This document shows positions 1 through 7,943 of a DNA stretch of 64,000 nt, piece after piece; position 1 is the stretch's first letter, and each line of letters opens with the position of its first letter. Location of the stretch: positions 90,433-154,432 of the forward strand of contig VGDX01000005.1 of assembly GCA_016869535.1 (NCBI GenBank). The letters run 5' to 3'. The translations under genes and the position numbers were made by a program. The DNA is from Alphaproteobacteria bacterium (GTDB taxonomy: Bacteria > Pseudomonadota > Alphaproteobacteria > Rhizobiales > Methyloligellaceae). The notes below the pieces were generated by a model that worked only from the letters and a program-made list of their open reading frames with translations, did no database searches and was not told the DNA's origin.

Positions 1-496
1 GGGAAATCCATGGCCAGATGGCGATGTCGGCGATGGAATAGTCGCCCGCGACATACTCGGAATCGGCAAGCCGCCGGTCGAGCACATCCCACAGCCGCTT
101 AGCCTCCTTGGCGTAACGCTCCTCGGCATAGACACTCTTGCCCGGATTGAATTTCACGAAATGATGCACCTGGCCGAGGAAGGGCCCAGGCCCTCCCATC
201 TGCCACATCAGCCATTCCATCACCCGCCACTTGGTAGGGAAATCCTGCGGCCAGAACTTTCCGGTCTTCTCCGCCAGATACATGAGGATCGCACCCGACT
301 CCATGAGATGGAGTCCGTTATCGGTGTCGACGATGGCGGGGATCTTGTTGTTGGGGGATACCTTCAGGAAGGCGGGAGCGAACTGCTCGTCCTTGGTGAT
401 GTCGATCGCATGCACGCGATAGGGCAGTCCCACCTCCTCCAGCATGATCGATACTTTCTGTCCGTTTGGCGTGGTCCAGGTGTAAAACTCGATCAT
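1..496 (-). CDS. Glutathione S-transferase family protein (C-terminus cut by window edge)
   Basis: The minus-strand frame starting at ATG 494-496 reads MIEFYTWTTPNGQKVSIML and then a thioredoxin-fold GST N-terminal domain. The turn SPNNKIPAIVD and the following ESGAILMYLAEK helix match the glutathione-binding part of the Nu-class/YghU-YfcG-like GSTs, in which the TxxNG(Q/R)K stretch replaces the usual catalytic Tyr/Ser. The start of the helical C-terminal domain is visible (MEWLMWQMGGPGPF). About 165 residues are inside the window; the remainder, some 40-60 residues, lies beyond position 1. Such enzymes conjugate or reduce glutathione adducts and peroxides in the cytoplasm; the substrate cannot be predicted. 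Confidence 0.88.
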   Translation of the reverse strand, partial: MIEFYTWTTPNGQKVSIMLEEVGLPYRVHAIDITKDEQFAPAFLKVSPNNKIPAIVDTDNGLHLMESGAILMYLAEKTGKFWPQDFPTKWRVMEWLMWQMGGPGPFLGQVHHFVKFNPGKSVYAEERYAKEAKRLWDVLDRRLADSEYVAGDYSIADIAIWPWIS

Positions 497-721
497 GGCG
501 TGTTCCCAGTCCTCTTTCGCAGTGCACGCATGAATGCCTCGCCGAACGCGGCCCTGTCAAAGGACAAGCGCGCCTCCTTCTCGCAGTTGCGGAAAAAATC
601 GATTCACTAAGTGTTCATTCCTCGGCCTCCCTATCGCCAAGAACCGGTCGCGGGGTCGCCACAGGCTGATGGTAGGCAACATGCGTGCGCCGCTGTTGTG
701 TGACTGCTTAGGGAGGAATCG

Positions 722-1465
722 ATGCTCAATTGTGCCCATCTCGACCAGGAGAGGAAGAGAGTCTGCCGGCCGAGCTTCGCCCGCTATGCGATCTACTACA
801 CGCCGCAGCCCGGGACGGCGCTTGCGTCATTCGGACGCTCCTGGTTCGGCCGCGCCAATGACGGCGTGACCTTGCAGGCGTTCTCCGAAAGCGGGTTGAC
901 CGGTTCGGGCTTCGCCAAGATGCCGGCGGCGCCTGGCCGCTATACCGGCCTGCATGCCCCGTTGATGGGAACCTTCACGCTCCGCGACGGGACCGGACTG
1001 GAGACGCTGCGCAAGCGGCTGATCGACTTCGCCACGCGCCGCAAGCCGGTGGAGACGGGCCCTTTGACGCTGGCTCGTTCAGGCCGTGGCCTCACATTGC
1101 GTCCGGTCGAGCCCGTGCCCGCACTCGAATGGCTCGCCGCGCAATGCATCAGCGCCTTCGAAGACTTTGCCGCGGCGCCAAGCAAGGCCGAACGCGAAGA
1201 CCATGCGCATTCACAGCTCAGCGACCATCAACGCGTGCTGCTTGGCAGCTTCGGCCATCCGCATGTGCTGAGCGAGTACCGCTTCTCCATTAAGCTGACC
1301 GGCCCGCTCGACGCCGCGCATCTTGATCGCGTAACGCAGGCGCTCTGGCCCGTGCTCGAAGAAATCTGCGCGGCCGGCGTCACGGTCGACGGCTTGTCGC
1401 TGTTCGGCGATACCGGCGGGCGCTCGCCCATGCGGCTTATCGGGCGATACCGCCTCGGCGCCTGA
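722..1465 (+). CDS. DUF1045 family protein (putative phosphonate-metabolism-associated 2H phosphoesterase-like)
   Basis: The 247-residue product has the features of the DUF1045/Phn-associated family: an N-terminal RYAIYYTPQPGTAL strand, the SWFGRAN motif, the GLHAPL strand carrying the first HxP-like element, and a second YRFSIKLTGPL segment. The family is distantly related to 2H phosphoesterases and is often encoded near phosphonate-degradation genes, although no phn gene is present here. The ATG at 722 is preceded by GGGAGG at about 711-716. Cytoplasmic; the reaction is unknown. Confidence 0.8.
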   Translation: MLNCAHLDQERKRVCRPSFARYAIYYTPQPGTALASFGRSWFGRANDGVTLQAFSESGLTGSGFAKMPAAPGRYTGLHAPLMGTFTLRDGTGLETLRKRLIDFATRRKPVETGPLTLARSGRGLTLRPVEPVPALEWLAAQCISAFEDFAAAPSKAEREDHAHSQLSDHQRVLLGSFGHPHVLSEYRFSIKLTGPLDAAHLDRVTQALWPVLEEICAAGVTVDGLSLFGDTGGRSPMRLIGRYRLGA

Positions 1466-1647
1466 CGCGGGTTTGATCCAGCTCAAGGCGTGGAACGCGC
1501 CCCTTGGGGCATGGGAAAGCAGCGGGAAAAACCACGATTCATGGCATTTGCGCCTGGTGTTGACCGGTGCTATGCCAGCCGCAGGATGAGGTCCGCTGGG
1601 CGCTGGATCTGCCAGGATTTTTCACTTTTTTGAGGGAGTTGACCGGC

Positions 1648-2343
1648 ATGACGAGAGAAAGCGCCGCGGTGAAACGTCCCGCCGAGAAAAGCTCGGCCGA
1701 GGACGTCGTCCAAGCCTTCTTGCACGCAATCGACAACGGGAAGCGCTCCGAGCAACCATACCGTCATTGGGCGCTTGAGGATTGCCTGCCTGCCGACACG
1801 CTCGAGGACGTCATGGCGTTGCCTTTCGAGGCGCCCTCCCTCGACGGCGTTTCCGGTAAGCGCGAGCTGCACAACAACACGCGCAAATATTTCGATGCCG
1901 ACAACCGCAAGGCATTCCCGGTTTGCGAGGCGGTAGCCCAGGCCTTTCAGGACAAGCGCGTCACCGAGCATATCGAGAAGGTGTTCGGCACCGACCTCAA
2001 GGGCACCTATCTGCGCATGGAGTTCGCGCAGGACATCGATGGCTTCTGGCTCGAGCCGCACACCGATCTCGGGGTGAAGGCCTTCACCATGCTGCTCTAT
2101 CTATCGAAGGACCCGGGCCACGCCGACCTCGGCACCGATATCTATGACGGCAACAAGAAGCATTTCGGCCGTTCGCCGTTCGCGCCAAATGCCGCCATGA
2201 TCTTCGTGCCGGGCGATAACACCTATCACGGCTTCGAGAAGCGCGCGATCAAGGGCGTGCGTACGTCGCTGATCATCAATTACGTCACCGAGGACTGGCG
2301 CGCGCGCGAGCAGCTCGCTTTCCCCGATAAGCCCATCGCTTAG
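1648..2343 (+). CDS. 2OG-Fe(II) oxygenase-like protein
   Basis: ATG 1648 is chosen because GAGGGAG lies 9 bases upstream; an in-frame start at 1567 has no ribosome site. The 231-residue product has a probable facial triad of the cupin-type 2-oxoglutarate/Fe(II) oxygenases: the HTD motif in EPHTDLG, a distal His in DNTYHGFEKR, and the 2OG-binding Arg in KGVRTSLIINY. The surrounding strands (AFTMLLYLSKD, GTDIYDG, AMIFVPGD) fit the double-stranded beta-helix. Homologues often sit in sugar or polysaccharide modification loci, but neighbours here give no substrate. Function is inferred from the motif only. Confidence 0.72.
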   Translation: MTRESAAVKRPAEKSSAEDVVQAFLHAIDNGKRSEQPYRHWALEDCLPADTLEDVMALPFEAPSLDGVSGKRELHNNTRKYFDADNRKAFPVCEAVAQAFQDKRVTEHIEKVFGTDLKGTYLRMEFAQDIDGFWLEPHTDLGVKAFTMLLYLSKDPGHADLGTDIYDGNKKHFGRSPFAPNAAMIFVPGDNTYHGFEKRAIKGVRTSLIINYVTEDWRAREQLAFPDKPIA

Positions 2344-2360
2344 GTCTCCGCTTTTTATCT

Positions 2361-2450
2361 CCTCATGCTGAGGAGCGCCCGCCAGGGCGCGTCTCGAAGC
2401 ATGGGCCGCCCTTCGAGACGGCCGCGTACCGCGGCCTCCTCAGGGTGAGG
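2361..2450. repeat. Rhizobiales-type intergenic palindromic repeat
   Basis: The intergenic stretch begins CCTCATGCTGAGGAGCGC and ends CGGCCTCCTCAGGGTGAGG, with the inner inverted pair GTCTCGAAGC / CTTCGAGACGG and GGCCGCG/CGCGGCC. These nested dyads match a family of palindromic intergenic elements common in Bradyrhizobium-like genomes. It can fold into a long hairpin and lies between two co-directional genes, where it may act as an attenuator or transcript stabiliser. Confidence 0.7.
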
Positions 2451-2469
2451 GCTTCAGATCGGCTGCTGG

Positions 2470-2489
2470 ATTCCGGCTTGCGCCGGAAT
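2470..2489. repeat. Short dyad repeat (ATTCCGG..CCGGAAT)
   Basis: A perfect 7-base inverted repeat, ATTCCGG and CCGGAAT, is separated by CTTGCG just 24 bases before the start of the dehydrogenase gene at 2513. Similar cores of the type GGATTCCGGC..GCCGGAAT are dispersed in many alphaproteobacterial genomes. Confidence 0.5.
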
Positions 2490-2512
2490 GGCGGAACCGG
2501 TCAGATCGCGTC

Positions 2513-3385
2513 ATGAGCAAAATCGGCTGGATCGGGCTCGGCGTGATGGGCTTTCCCATGGCCGGCCATCTCAAGGCGCGCGGCCACGACCTCACAGTGT
2601 TCAACCGCACGCCGAACAAGACCGAAGCCTGGCTGGAGCGTTATGGCGGCAAGGGTGCCGCGAGCCCGAAACAGGCGGCAGCAGGGGCGGAGTTCGTCTT
2701 TACCTGTGTCGGTAATGACGACGATCTGCGCGAGGTCTCGCTCGGCCCGGACGGCGCCTTCGCCGCGCTTGGACCAGGCGCGGTTTTCGTCGATCACACC
2801 ACGGCCTCGGCTGGTATTGCCCGCGAGCTGCACGCCGCAGCCAAAGCGCGTGGCGCCGGCGCGCTGGACGCACCGGTGTCCGGCGGTCAGTCGGGTGCTG
2901 AGTCCGGCACGCTGAGCATCATGGTTGGCGGCGACGAAGGGGATTTCGCCAAAGCCAAGCCGGTGATCGAGACCTACGCCAAGGCGGTCAATCTCATCGG
3001 TGCATCTGGAGCAGGCCAGCTCACCAAGATGGTCAACCAGATCTGCATCGGCGGATTGATCGAGGGACTGGCCGAAGGGCTGCATTTCGCCCAATGCGCT
3101 GGTCTCGATATCGAAAAGGTCATCGGCACGATTTCTAAAGGCGCGGCGCAATCCTGGCAGATGGACAATCGCTGGCGCACCATGATCGAAGGCAAATTCG
3201 ATTTCGGCTTCGCCGTCGATTGGGTGCGCAAGGATTTCGCGATTCTGTTCGAAGAGGCTCGCAACAACGGCGCGAGCCTGCCGGTCACCCGGCTGGTCGA
3301 CCAGTTCTATGCGGAAATCCAGGAGATGGGCGGCGGACGCTTCGACACGTCGAGCCTGATCGCCCGGCTCGAGCGCAAATCTTAA
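2513..3385 (+). CDS. NAD(P)-dependent beta-hydroxyacid dehydrogenase (3-hydroxyisobutyrate dehydrogenase-like)
   Basis: The 290-residue product opens with the Rossmann fingerprint KIGWIGLGVMGFPMA, followed by the FNRTPNK stretch that often indicates NADP preference. It has the substrate-binding DAPVSGGQSGAESGTL motif of the family and the catalytic Lys region GQLTKMVNQ. The C-terminal helical domain is complete (VRKDFAILFEEARN). Members oxidise short 3-hydroxy acids or reduce aldehydes such as tartronate or succinic semialdehyde; the exact substrate is not readable. The stop overlaps the stop of the convergent Lrp gene by two bases. Confidence 0.88.
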   Translation: MSKIGWIGLGVMGFPMAGHLKARGHDLTVFNRTPNKTEAWLERYGGKGAASPKQAAAGAEFVFTCVGNDDDLREVSLGPDGAFAALGPGAVFVDHTTASAGIARELHAAAKARGAGALDAPVSGGQSGAESGTLSIMVGGDEGDFAKAKPVIETYAKAVNLIGASGAGQLTKMVNQICIGGLIEGLAEGLHFAQCAGLDIEKVIGTISKGAAQSWQMDNRWRTMIEGKFDFGFAVDWVRKDFAILFEEARNNGASLPVTRLVDQFYAEIQEMGGGRFDTSSLIARLERKS

Positions 3386-3861
3386 GTTTGGGGCTCTTCG
3401 CTCGCATAGTCCAAGGGCAGCGTCGTGGTGAATTTGATCTGCTCCATGGCGAAGGCCGAGCTGACATCGGACAATTCGATCTTGGCGATCAACCTCTTGT
3501 AGAAGTCGTCGTAACGCTCGATGTCGGGCACGACCACGCGCAAGAGGTAATCCACCTTCCCGCTCATGCGATAGAATTCCACGACCTCGGGAAAGTCCTT
3601 GATCACCGCGTGGAAGCGGTCGAGCCATTCCTGCGTATGCTGGCTCGTGGAGATCGACACGAATACGGTCACGCCGGCATTGACCTTCTTGGAATTGAGC
3701 AGAGCGACGCGGCGTTCGATCACGCCCGATTCCTCGAGCTTCTGGATACGGCGCCAGCAAGGCGTGGTGGACAGCCCGATGCGCTTGCCGATCTCCGCGA
3801 CCGGGAGCGTGCAATCCTGCTGCAAGATGTCGAGAATCTTGCGGTCCATCCGGTCCACCAT
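3382..3861 (-). CDS. Lrp/AsnC family transcriptional regulator
   Basis: The 159-residue protein has the N-terminal AsnC-type helix-turn-helix (MDRKILDILQQDC, then IGLSTTPCWRRIQKLEESGVI) and the RAM ligand-binding domain (VFVSISTSQHT, FYRMSGKVDYLLRVVVPD). Length and layout are normal for the family, which senses amino acids and binds DNA as octamers or dimers. The upstream region is AT-rich and contains a perfect inverted repeat, so autoregulation is likely. The convergent dehydrogenase gene could be a target only indirectly. Confidence 0.93.
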   Translation of the reverse strand: MVDRMDRKILDILQQDCTLPVAEIGKRIGLSTTPCWRRIQKLEESGVIERRVALLNSKKVNAGVTVFVSISTSQHTQEWLDRFHAVIKDFPEVVEFYRMSGKVDYLLRVVVPDIERYDDFYKRLIAKIELSDVSSAFAMEQIKFTTTLPLDYASEEPQT

Positions 3862-3891
3862 GGCAATATCCCAGGCAATTCGGTGAGTTTG

Positions 3892-3912
3892 TAGAACTAT
3901 TTTCTAGTTCTA
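3892..3912. promoter_or_regulatory. Candidate Lrp/AsnC operator (perfect inverted repeat)
   Basis: TAGAACTA and TAGTTCTA form a perfect 8-base inverted repeat around TTTTC, 31 bases upstream of the Lrp start codon. The surroundings are conspicuously AT-rich for this genome, with a second imperfect copy-like stretch (TAGATTATTTTTCTAATA) near 3932-3950. Binding by the adjacent regulator is an inference from position. Confidence 0.55.
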
Positions 3913-3963
3913 TCCAGTTCTGGCTGAATTTGTAGATTATTTTTCTAATACACGCAAGCGCCT

Positions 3964-4590
3964 TCACAGCAGCTTGCGCACCTCGCGCCTGAGGACCGGA
4001 AGTAGCTCGGCCTCAAACCAGGGATTGCGGGTCAGCCAGGCATTGTTGCGCCAGGACGGGTGCGGCAGGGGCAGGATGCGCGGGCGCCGCTTCTTGTCGT
4101 TCAGAAATCGGCGCCAATCGAGCATGGTGTCTTGCAGGGTCGCGCCGGCATCGTCGCCGAGATGCCAAGCCTGAGCGTAGCCGCCAACCGCCAGAACCAG
4201 CTCGATCTGCGGCAAGGCAGCAAACAATTTCCGGTGCCAGATGCCAGCGCATTCGCGGCGCGGCGGCAGGTCTGCCCCCTTGTCATCCTGTCCCGGAAAG
4301 CAGAAACCCATCGGCACGATGGCGACGCGCGTCCCATCGTAAAACTCATCCGGCGTCACGCCCATCCATGCGCGCAGCCGGTCTCCAGACCGATCGGTAA
4401 AGGGCGTGCCGGTTTCGTGTACACGCGTGCCCGGCGCCTGGCTGCAGATGGCAAGGCGTGCCGTGCGGCTCGCTCTCAATACCGGGCGTGGCTCATGCGG
4501 CAGCGGTTTGCCCCTGGGTGTTTCGATACAATGGCGGCAGCCGCGGATAGCGGCGAGCAGGCGATCAAGCTCGGCGGCTTCAGGTGTCAT
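3964..4590 (-). CDS. Uracil-DNA glycosylase family protein
   Basis: The 208-residue protein has the UDG-superfamily alpha/beta fold signatures: an N-terminal CRHC pair, the water-activating loop region ICSQAPGTRVHETGTPF followed by SGDRLRAWMG, a central VLAVGGYAQAW strand, and the C-terminal DNA-intercalation loop PLPHPSWRN. The CRHC..motif-A layout is closer to family 4-like/uncharacterised UDGs than to Ung. It would remove uracil or related damaged bases. The ATG overlaps the stop of the preceding MBL gene (ATGA), so the two are translationally coupled. Confidence 0.8.
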   Translation of the reverse strand: MTPEAAELDRLLAAIRGCRHCIETPRGKPLPHEPRPVLRASRTARLAICSQAPGTRVHETGTPFTDRSGDRLRAWMGVTPDEFYDGTRVAIVPMGFCFPGQDDKGADLPPRRECAGIWHRKLFAALPQIELVLAVGGYAQAWHLGDDAGATLQDTMLDWRRFLNDKKRRPRILPLPHPSWRNNAWLTRNPWFEAELLPVLRREVRKLL

Positions 4591-5330
4591 AGGTCGAGCG
4601 TCATGCCGTCATCGGCGACGATATAGCGGGACGTATCGACGCGATCGGCATTTGCCAGCATCGCCGTGCCCATATGGGTGAGAAGCGTGCGCTTTGCCTT
4701 GAACTTCGCATAGTTTGCATCGATCGTCAGGTAATCGAGATGGATGGGAATCTTCACGTCGTACTGGAAACATTCGCTGATGAAGAGATCGGCATCGCGT
4801 GCCACCTCGAAAAGCACATCAACCCATCCGGTATCGCCGGTGAAGGCGAGCACCTTGTCTTCGAGATGGAATCTGAGCGCATAAGGCGGCGCGCCAGAGG
4901 GATGCTTCACCTCGTAGGGCGTGACCGAGACGCCGCCGATTTCCAGTGCCTTCCGCTCTTCATATTCAACGAAGGTCAGCTTGAAGCAATCCTTGCCCTT
5001 GGTGATGCCGGGATAGAGCGCCTCCGCCGCGGTCAGGAAGCGTTTCTCGATGCCTTTCGGCCCGGTGACGATCAGCGGGCGCTTCCGCTTGGACACATAT
5101 TGCGCGTCGATGAGGAACCACGGCAGTCCGCCGAAATGGTCGCCATGCAGGTGGCTCACGAATATCGTGTCGATATCGTTGGGTTCGAGACCAAGCCGGC
5201 GCAAGCCGATCAGCGTGGTCGTGCCGCAATCGATGAGGAAAGTCGATCGCCCAGACCTCACATGGAAGGCAGTCTGGAGATGGGCGCCCGCGCCGAATGC
5301 ATCCCCGCAGCCGATAATGGTCAATCGCAT
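4587..5330 (-). CDS. MBL-fold metallo-hydrolase (RNase Z/phosphodiesterase-like)
   Basis: The 247-residue protein carries the metal-binding signature SHLHGDHFGG (HxHxDH), the later STATE-type strand ALRFHLEDKVLAFTGDTGW with the bridging Asp, and a C-terminal LLTHMG His. The architecture is that of the ElaC/PhnP-like branch of the metallo-beta-lactamase fold, acting on phosphodiester or cyclic-nucleotide bonds. It lacks the RNase Z exosite arm, so a tRNA-processing role is not supported. It is the first gene of a two-gene unit with the glycosylase. Confidence 0.85.
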   Translation of the reverse strand: MRLTIIGCGDAFGAGAHLQTAFHVRSGRSTFLIDCGTTTLIGLRRLGLEPNDIDTIFVSHLHGDHFGGLPWFLIDAQYVSKRKRPLIVTGPKGIEKRFLTAAEALYPGITKGKDCFKLTFVEYEERKALEIGGVSVTPYEVKHPSGAPPYALRFHLEDKVLAFTGDTGWVDVLFEVARDADLFISECFQYDVKIPIHLDYLTIDANYAKFKAKRTLLTHMGTAMLANADRVDTSRYIVADDGMTLDL

Positions 5331-5496
5331 CAGACCCCCATGCCCTCGTATCGGCGCGAAGAGAGTAAACGCGCCGTTAGGGATTTCCGCAGATAGTTTC
5401 GATTTACGCGCGGGGCAAGGTCGGGCGGCGCAGGCTGCCGCCTAGGCCATTGTCCTGTCTTTGCTTTTTTGTCACTTGTGGAGTCGGGGGGTTAGC

Positions 5497-6984
5497 ATGT
5501 CGGGGGTTGTTTCGGCTAAAGCCCCAGGATCGCCCTCTCGCGCCAACGCACGCCCCGCTTCGGACATCGAGGAAAAGCCCACCCGCGCATCGAGCCCCCA
5601 TCAGGCGTTCGAATACGAACTCCTGACCATGTTCGTGCGGAACGAATTGTCGGCGGCGGTGACCACGCCGCTGCTTGCCATCGTGGTGGCCATGGGCGCC
5701 ATGTTCTGGGCTCCTCCCCGCGAACTTCTGCTCTGGCTTGGCACCGTGTTCGTGGCCAAGGGCATCCTGATCGCGCTCTGCCGGCAATTCGCCAAGGCGC
5801 CGCGCGACGACGCCACGACTCCGGTCTGGCGCGCGAAGATCACCGCCGCCGAGTTTCTCTATGGCGTCACCTGGGCGGGCATCGCCTTCATCGCGCCGTC
5901 GACACAAAGCGAGATGGCGCACACCTTCATCTTCGCCGCTCTTCTGATCGTCATTTCGATGCGCATGCTGTTCGCCTCAACCGCGATGCCCATCGTCTAT
6001 GCCGGCACCTTGCCGATAACCGTTGCTATCGTCATCCGCTTTCTGCTGCTCGACAACCCCTTCTACTGGGCATTGGCGGCGATGGCGGTCGGCGTGCATT
6101 TCTATTTCATCTGGCTGATGACCGGGTTCAACGCCACGGTCATGGCCATGCTGGAATATCGCGCGGAGAAAGATGCGCTGATCGCCGAGCTCGAACAGGC
6201 AAAATCGGTCTCGGACGATGCGCGTGAACGCGCCGAGGAAGCCAATCTCGCCAAATCGCGCTTCCTCGCCACCATGAGTCACGAACTGCGCACGCCGCTG
6301 AACGCCATTCTCGGTTTCTCCGAGATCATGCAAGGCGAGCTTCTCGGCCCGCACGCCAATCCCACCTATAAGGAATACGCCAACGATATCCATCAGAGCG
6401 GACAGCACCTGCTCAAGCTGATCAACGAGATCCTCGATATCAGCCGCATCGAGGCAGGACGCTACGAGCTGCACGAAGGTGCGGTGTCGCTCGCCGCCGT
6501 GGCGGAGGACTGCAATCGCCTCATGCGGCTGCGCGCCGAGAAAAAGGGGTTGGTGATTTCCGAGACCTTCGAAGCCAATTTACCGCAGCTCTGGGCGGAC
6601 GAGCGCGCCATCCGCCAGATCTGCCTCAACCTGCTGTCGAACGCCGTCAAGTTCACGCCTTCGGGCGGGACGATCACGCTGGCAATCGGTAAGACACTGG
6701 CCGGCGGCCAGTTCCTGAGCGTGAAGGACACGGGGCCTGGTATTCCAGACGTGGAGATCCCGCGCGTGTTGAAAAGCTTCGGCCAGGGCTCGCTCGCCCA
6801 ACATACCGCGGAAGGCGGCACCGGGCTTGGCCTGCCCATCACCAAAGGCCTCGCCGAGTTGCATAACGGCGTGTTTGAGCTGAAGAGCAAGCTTCGCCAC
6901 GGCACCGAGGTTACGGTCACCTTCCCCCGCAAGCGCGTAATACAAGATCAGGGACGCTTCGCCCTGAAGGGCGAAGTGGCCTGA
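5497..6984 (+). CDS. Membrane sensor histidine kinase (HisKA/HATPase, PdhS/DivJ-like core)
   Basis: ATG 5497 is taken as start because the 12 codons before it (from 5461) look non-coding and the start follows a G-rich patch. The protein of about 495 residues has an N-terminal region of four to six hydrophobic segments (roughly residues 45-200), a coiled linker, the H-box TMSHELRTPLNAILGFSE (His near residue 262), the DIHQSGQHLLKLINEILD stretch typical of alphaproteobacterial DivJ/PleC-like kinases, an N-box NLLSNAVKF and G-boxes DTGPGIP and GTGLGLP. No receiver domain or partner regulator is adjacent, so it is an orphan kinase. Its signal is unknown. Confidence 0.88.
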   Translation: MSGVVSAKAPGSPSRANARPASDIEEKPTRASSPHQAFEYELLTMFVRNELSAAVTTPLLAIVVAMGAMFWAPPRELLLWLGTVFVAKGILIALCRQFAKAPRDDATTPVWRAKITAAEFLYGVTWAGIAFIAPSTQSEMAHTFIFAALLIVISMRMLFASTAMPIVYAGTLPITVAIVIRFLLLDNPFYWALAAMAVGVHFYFIWLMTGFNATVMAMLEYRAEKDALIAELEQAKSVSDDARERAEEANLAKSRFLATMSHELRTPLNAILGFSEIMQGELLGPHANPTYKEYANDIHQSGQHLLKLINEILDISRIEAGRYELHEGAVSLAAVAEDCNRLMRLRAEKKGLVISETFEANLPQLWADERAIRQICLNLLSNAVKFTPSGGTITLAIGKTLAGGQFLSVKDTGPGIPDVEIPRVLKSFGQGSLAQHTAEGGTGLGLPITKGLAELHNGVFELKSKLRHGTEVTVTFPRKRVIQDQGRFALKGEVA

Positions 6985-7052
6985 CCGCTTCTGGTTTCCA
7001 CTCCCCGCAGCCCTTACATTAGTCGCCGGGATTCATAGCCAGCGGCGCTTTC

Positions 7053-7229
7053 TTGGACTCTCCTTGCGTCAATATCTGCCTGCTTGACGATGAGCTTGGG
7101 CTTTGCGTCGGTTGCGGACGCACCATGTCGGAGATCGCCGGCTGGGCGGCGATGAGCGATTTCGAGAGACGCGCAATCATGGCACTATTGCCCGCGCGCC
7201 TCGCGAAAGCCGAGGAAATGGAAGGCTAG
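7053..7229 (+). CDS. DUF1289 family small Cys-rich protein (TTG start)
   Basis: A 58-residue frame from TTG 7053 to TAG 7227-7229 reads (M)DSPCVNICLLDDELG, then LCVGCGRTMSEIAGWAAMSD. The CxxxC..CxxC spacing and the GCGRT..EI..W pattern are diagnostic of DUF1289, whose members normally begin with exactly this DSPC stretch; that fixes the TTG start, since an in-frame stop lies 36 bases upstream and no ATG precedes the first Cys. The protein probably binds a metal or Fe-S cluster. It is followed after four bases by the retropepsin-like gene, so the two form one unit. Confidence 0.82.
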   Translation: MDSPCVNICLLDDELGLCVGCGRTMSEIAGWAAMSDFERRAIMALLPARLAKAEEMEG

Positions 7230-7233
7230 AGAC

Positions 7234-7935
7234 GTGACCACCTGGATTGCCCTGTTTATCCTCGCCTTGAGCGCCATCCTGCTCGTATCGAACGATTCCG
7301 GCACCATCGCCGGCCTGGACAGCACGACCTTCGGCTATGTTGCGTTCTTCTCGGCGCTTCTCGTCTATCTCGGCGGCGGTCTGCTGGGAGGCTATGGCGG
7401 CGGCGCCCGCAACATGGTCCGCGATGCGGTGACCTGGGTCGCGCTCGGCCTCGGGCTCGTGACCCTTTACGCCTACAAGGATGAATTGATGCCGATAGCC
7501 GCGCGGGTGGTCGGCGAGCTCGTGCCCGGTACCGCCATGACGGTGGAGGAGAGCGCCGGCGGTGTGACGGAAGTGCGCCTCAGGCGACGTCTCGACGGCC
7601 ATTTCACCGCTACTGTGGAGGTGAACGGCACACCGGTCTCCATGATTGTCGATACCGGCGCCACGTCCATCGTGCTAAGGCCGCAGGACGCGAGAAAAGC
7701 CGGCATCGATGTCGACGCTCTGACATTTAGAGTCCCGGTGTTGACCGCCAATGGCCGCACCATGGCGGCGCGGGTTCATCTCGACAAGGTCGGCATCGGC
7801 CCGCTCGACCGGCAAAAGGTCGAAGCTCTGGTGGCTCAACCCGGCGCGCTCACGCAAAGCCTGCTTGGCATGAGCTTTTTGAGCCGCCTGCGCTCCTACG
7901 AGTTCTCGGGCGATTTCCTGACCCTGCGCGGTTGA
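7234..7935 (+). CDS. TIGR02281-type clan AA (retropepsin-like) aspartic protease, membrane-anchored
   Basis: The GTG-initiated 233-residue protein begins with two or three transmembrane segments (WIALFILALSAILLV; FGYVAFFSALLVYLGGG; DAVTWVALGLGLVTLYA) and ends in a single-lobe aspartic protease domain: DGHFTATVEVNG, the catalytic IVDTGATSIVLR (DTG), and the closing LLGMSFLSRL. Single-lobe enzymes act as dimers. The catalytic domain is predicted to face the periplasm. The start lies four bases behind the DUF1289 stop, indicating co-expression. Confidence 0.87.
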   Translation: MTTWIALFILALSAILLVSNDSGTIAGLDSTTFGYVAFFSALLVYLGGGLLGGYGGGARNMVRDAVTWVALGLGLVTLYAYKDELMPIAARVVGELVPGTAMTVEESAGGVTEVRLRRRLDGHFTATVEVNGTPVSMIVDTGATSIVLRPQDARKAGIDVDALTFRVPVLTANGRTMAARVHLDKVGIGPLDRQKVEALVAQPGALTQSLLGMSFLSRLRSYEFSGDFLTLRG

Positions 7936-7943
7936 TCCGGGCG

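Noticed and set aside
2501..3967. 488-codon minus-strand frame across the dehydrogenase and Lrp genes
   Set aside because: It is antisense to a clear Rossmann dehydrogenase and out of frame with Lrp; high GC keeps the shadow frame open and the product matches nothing.
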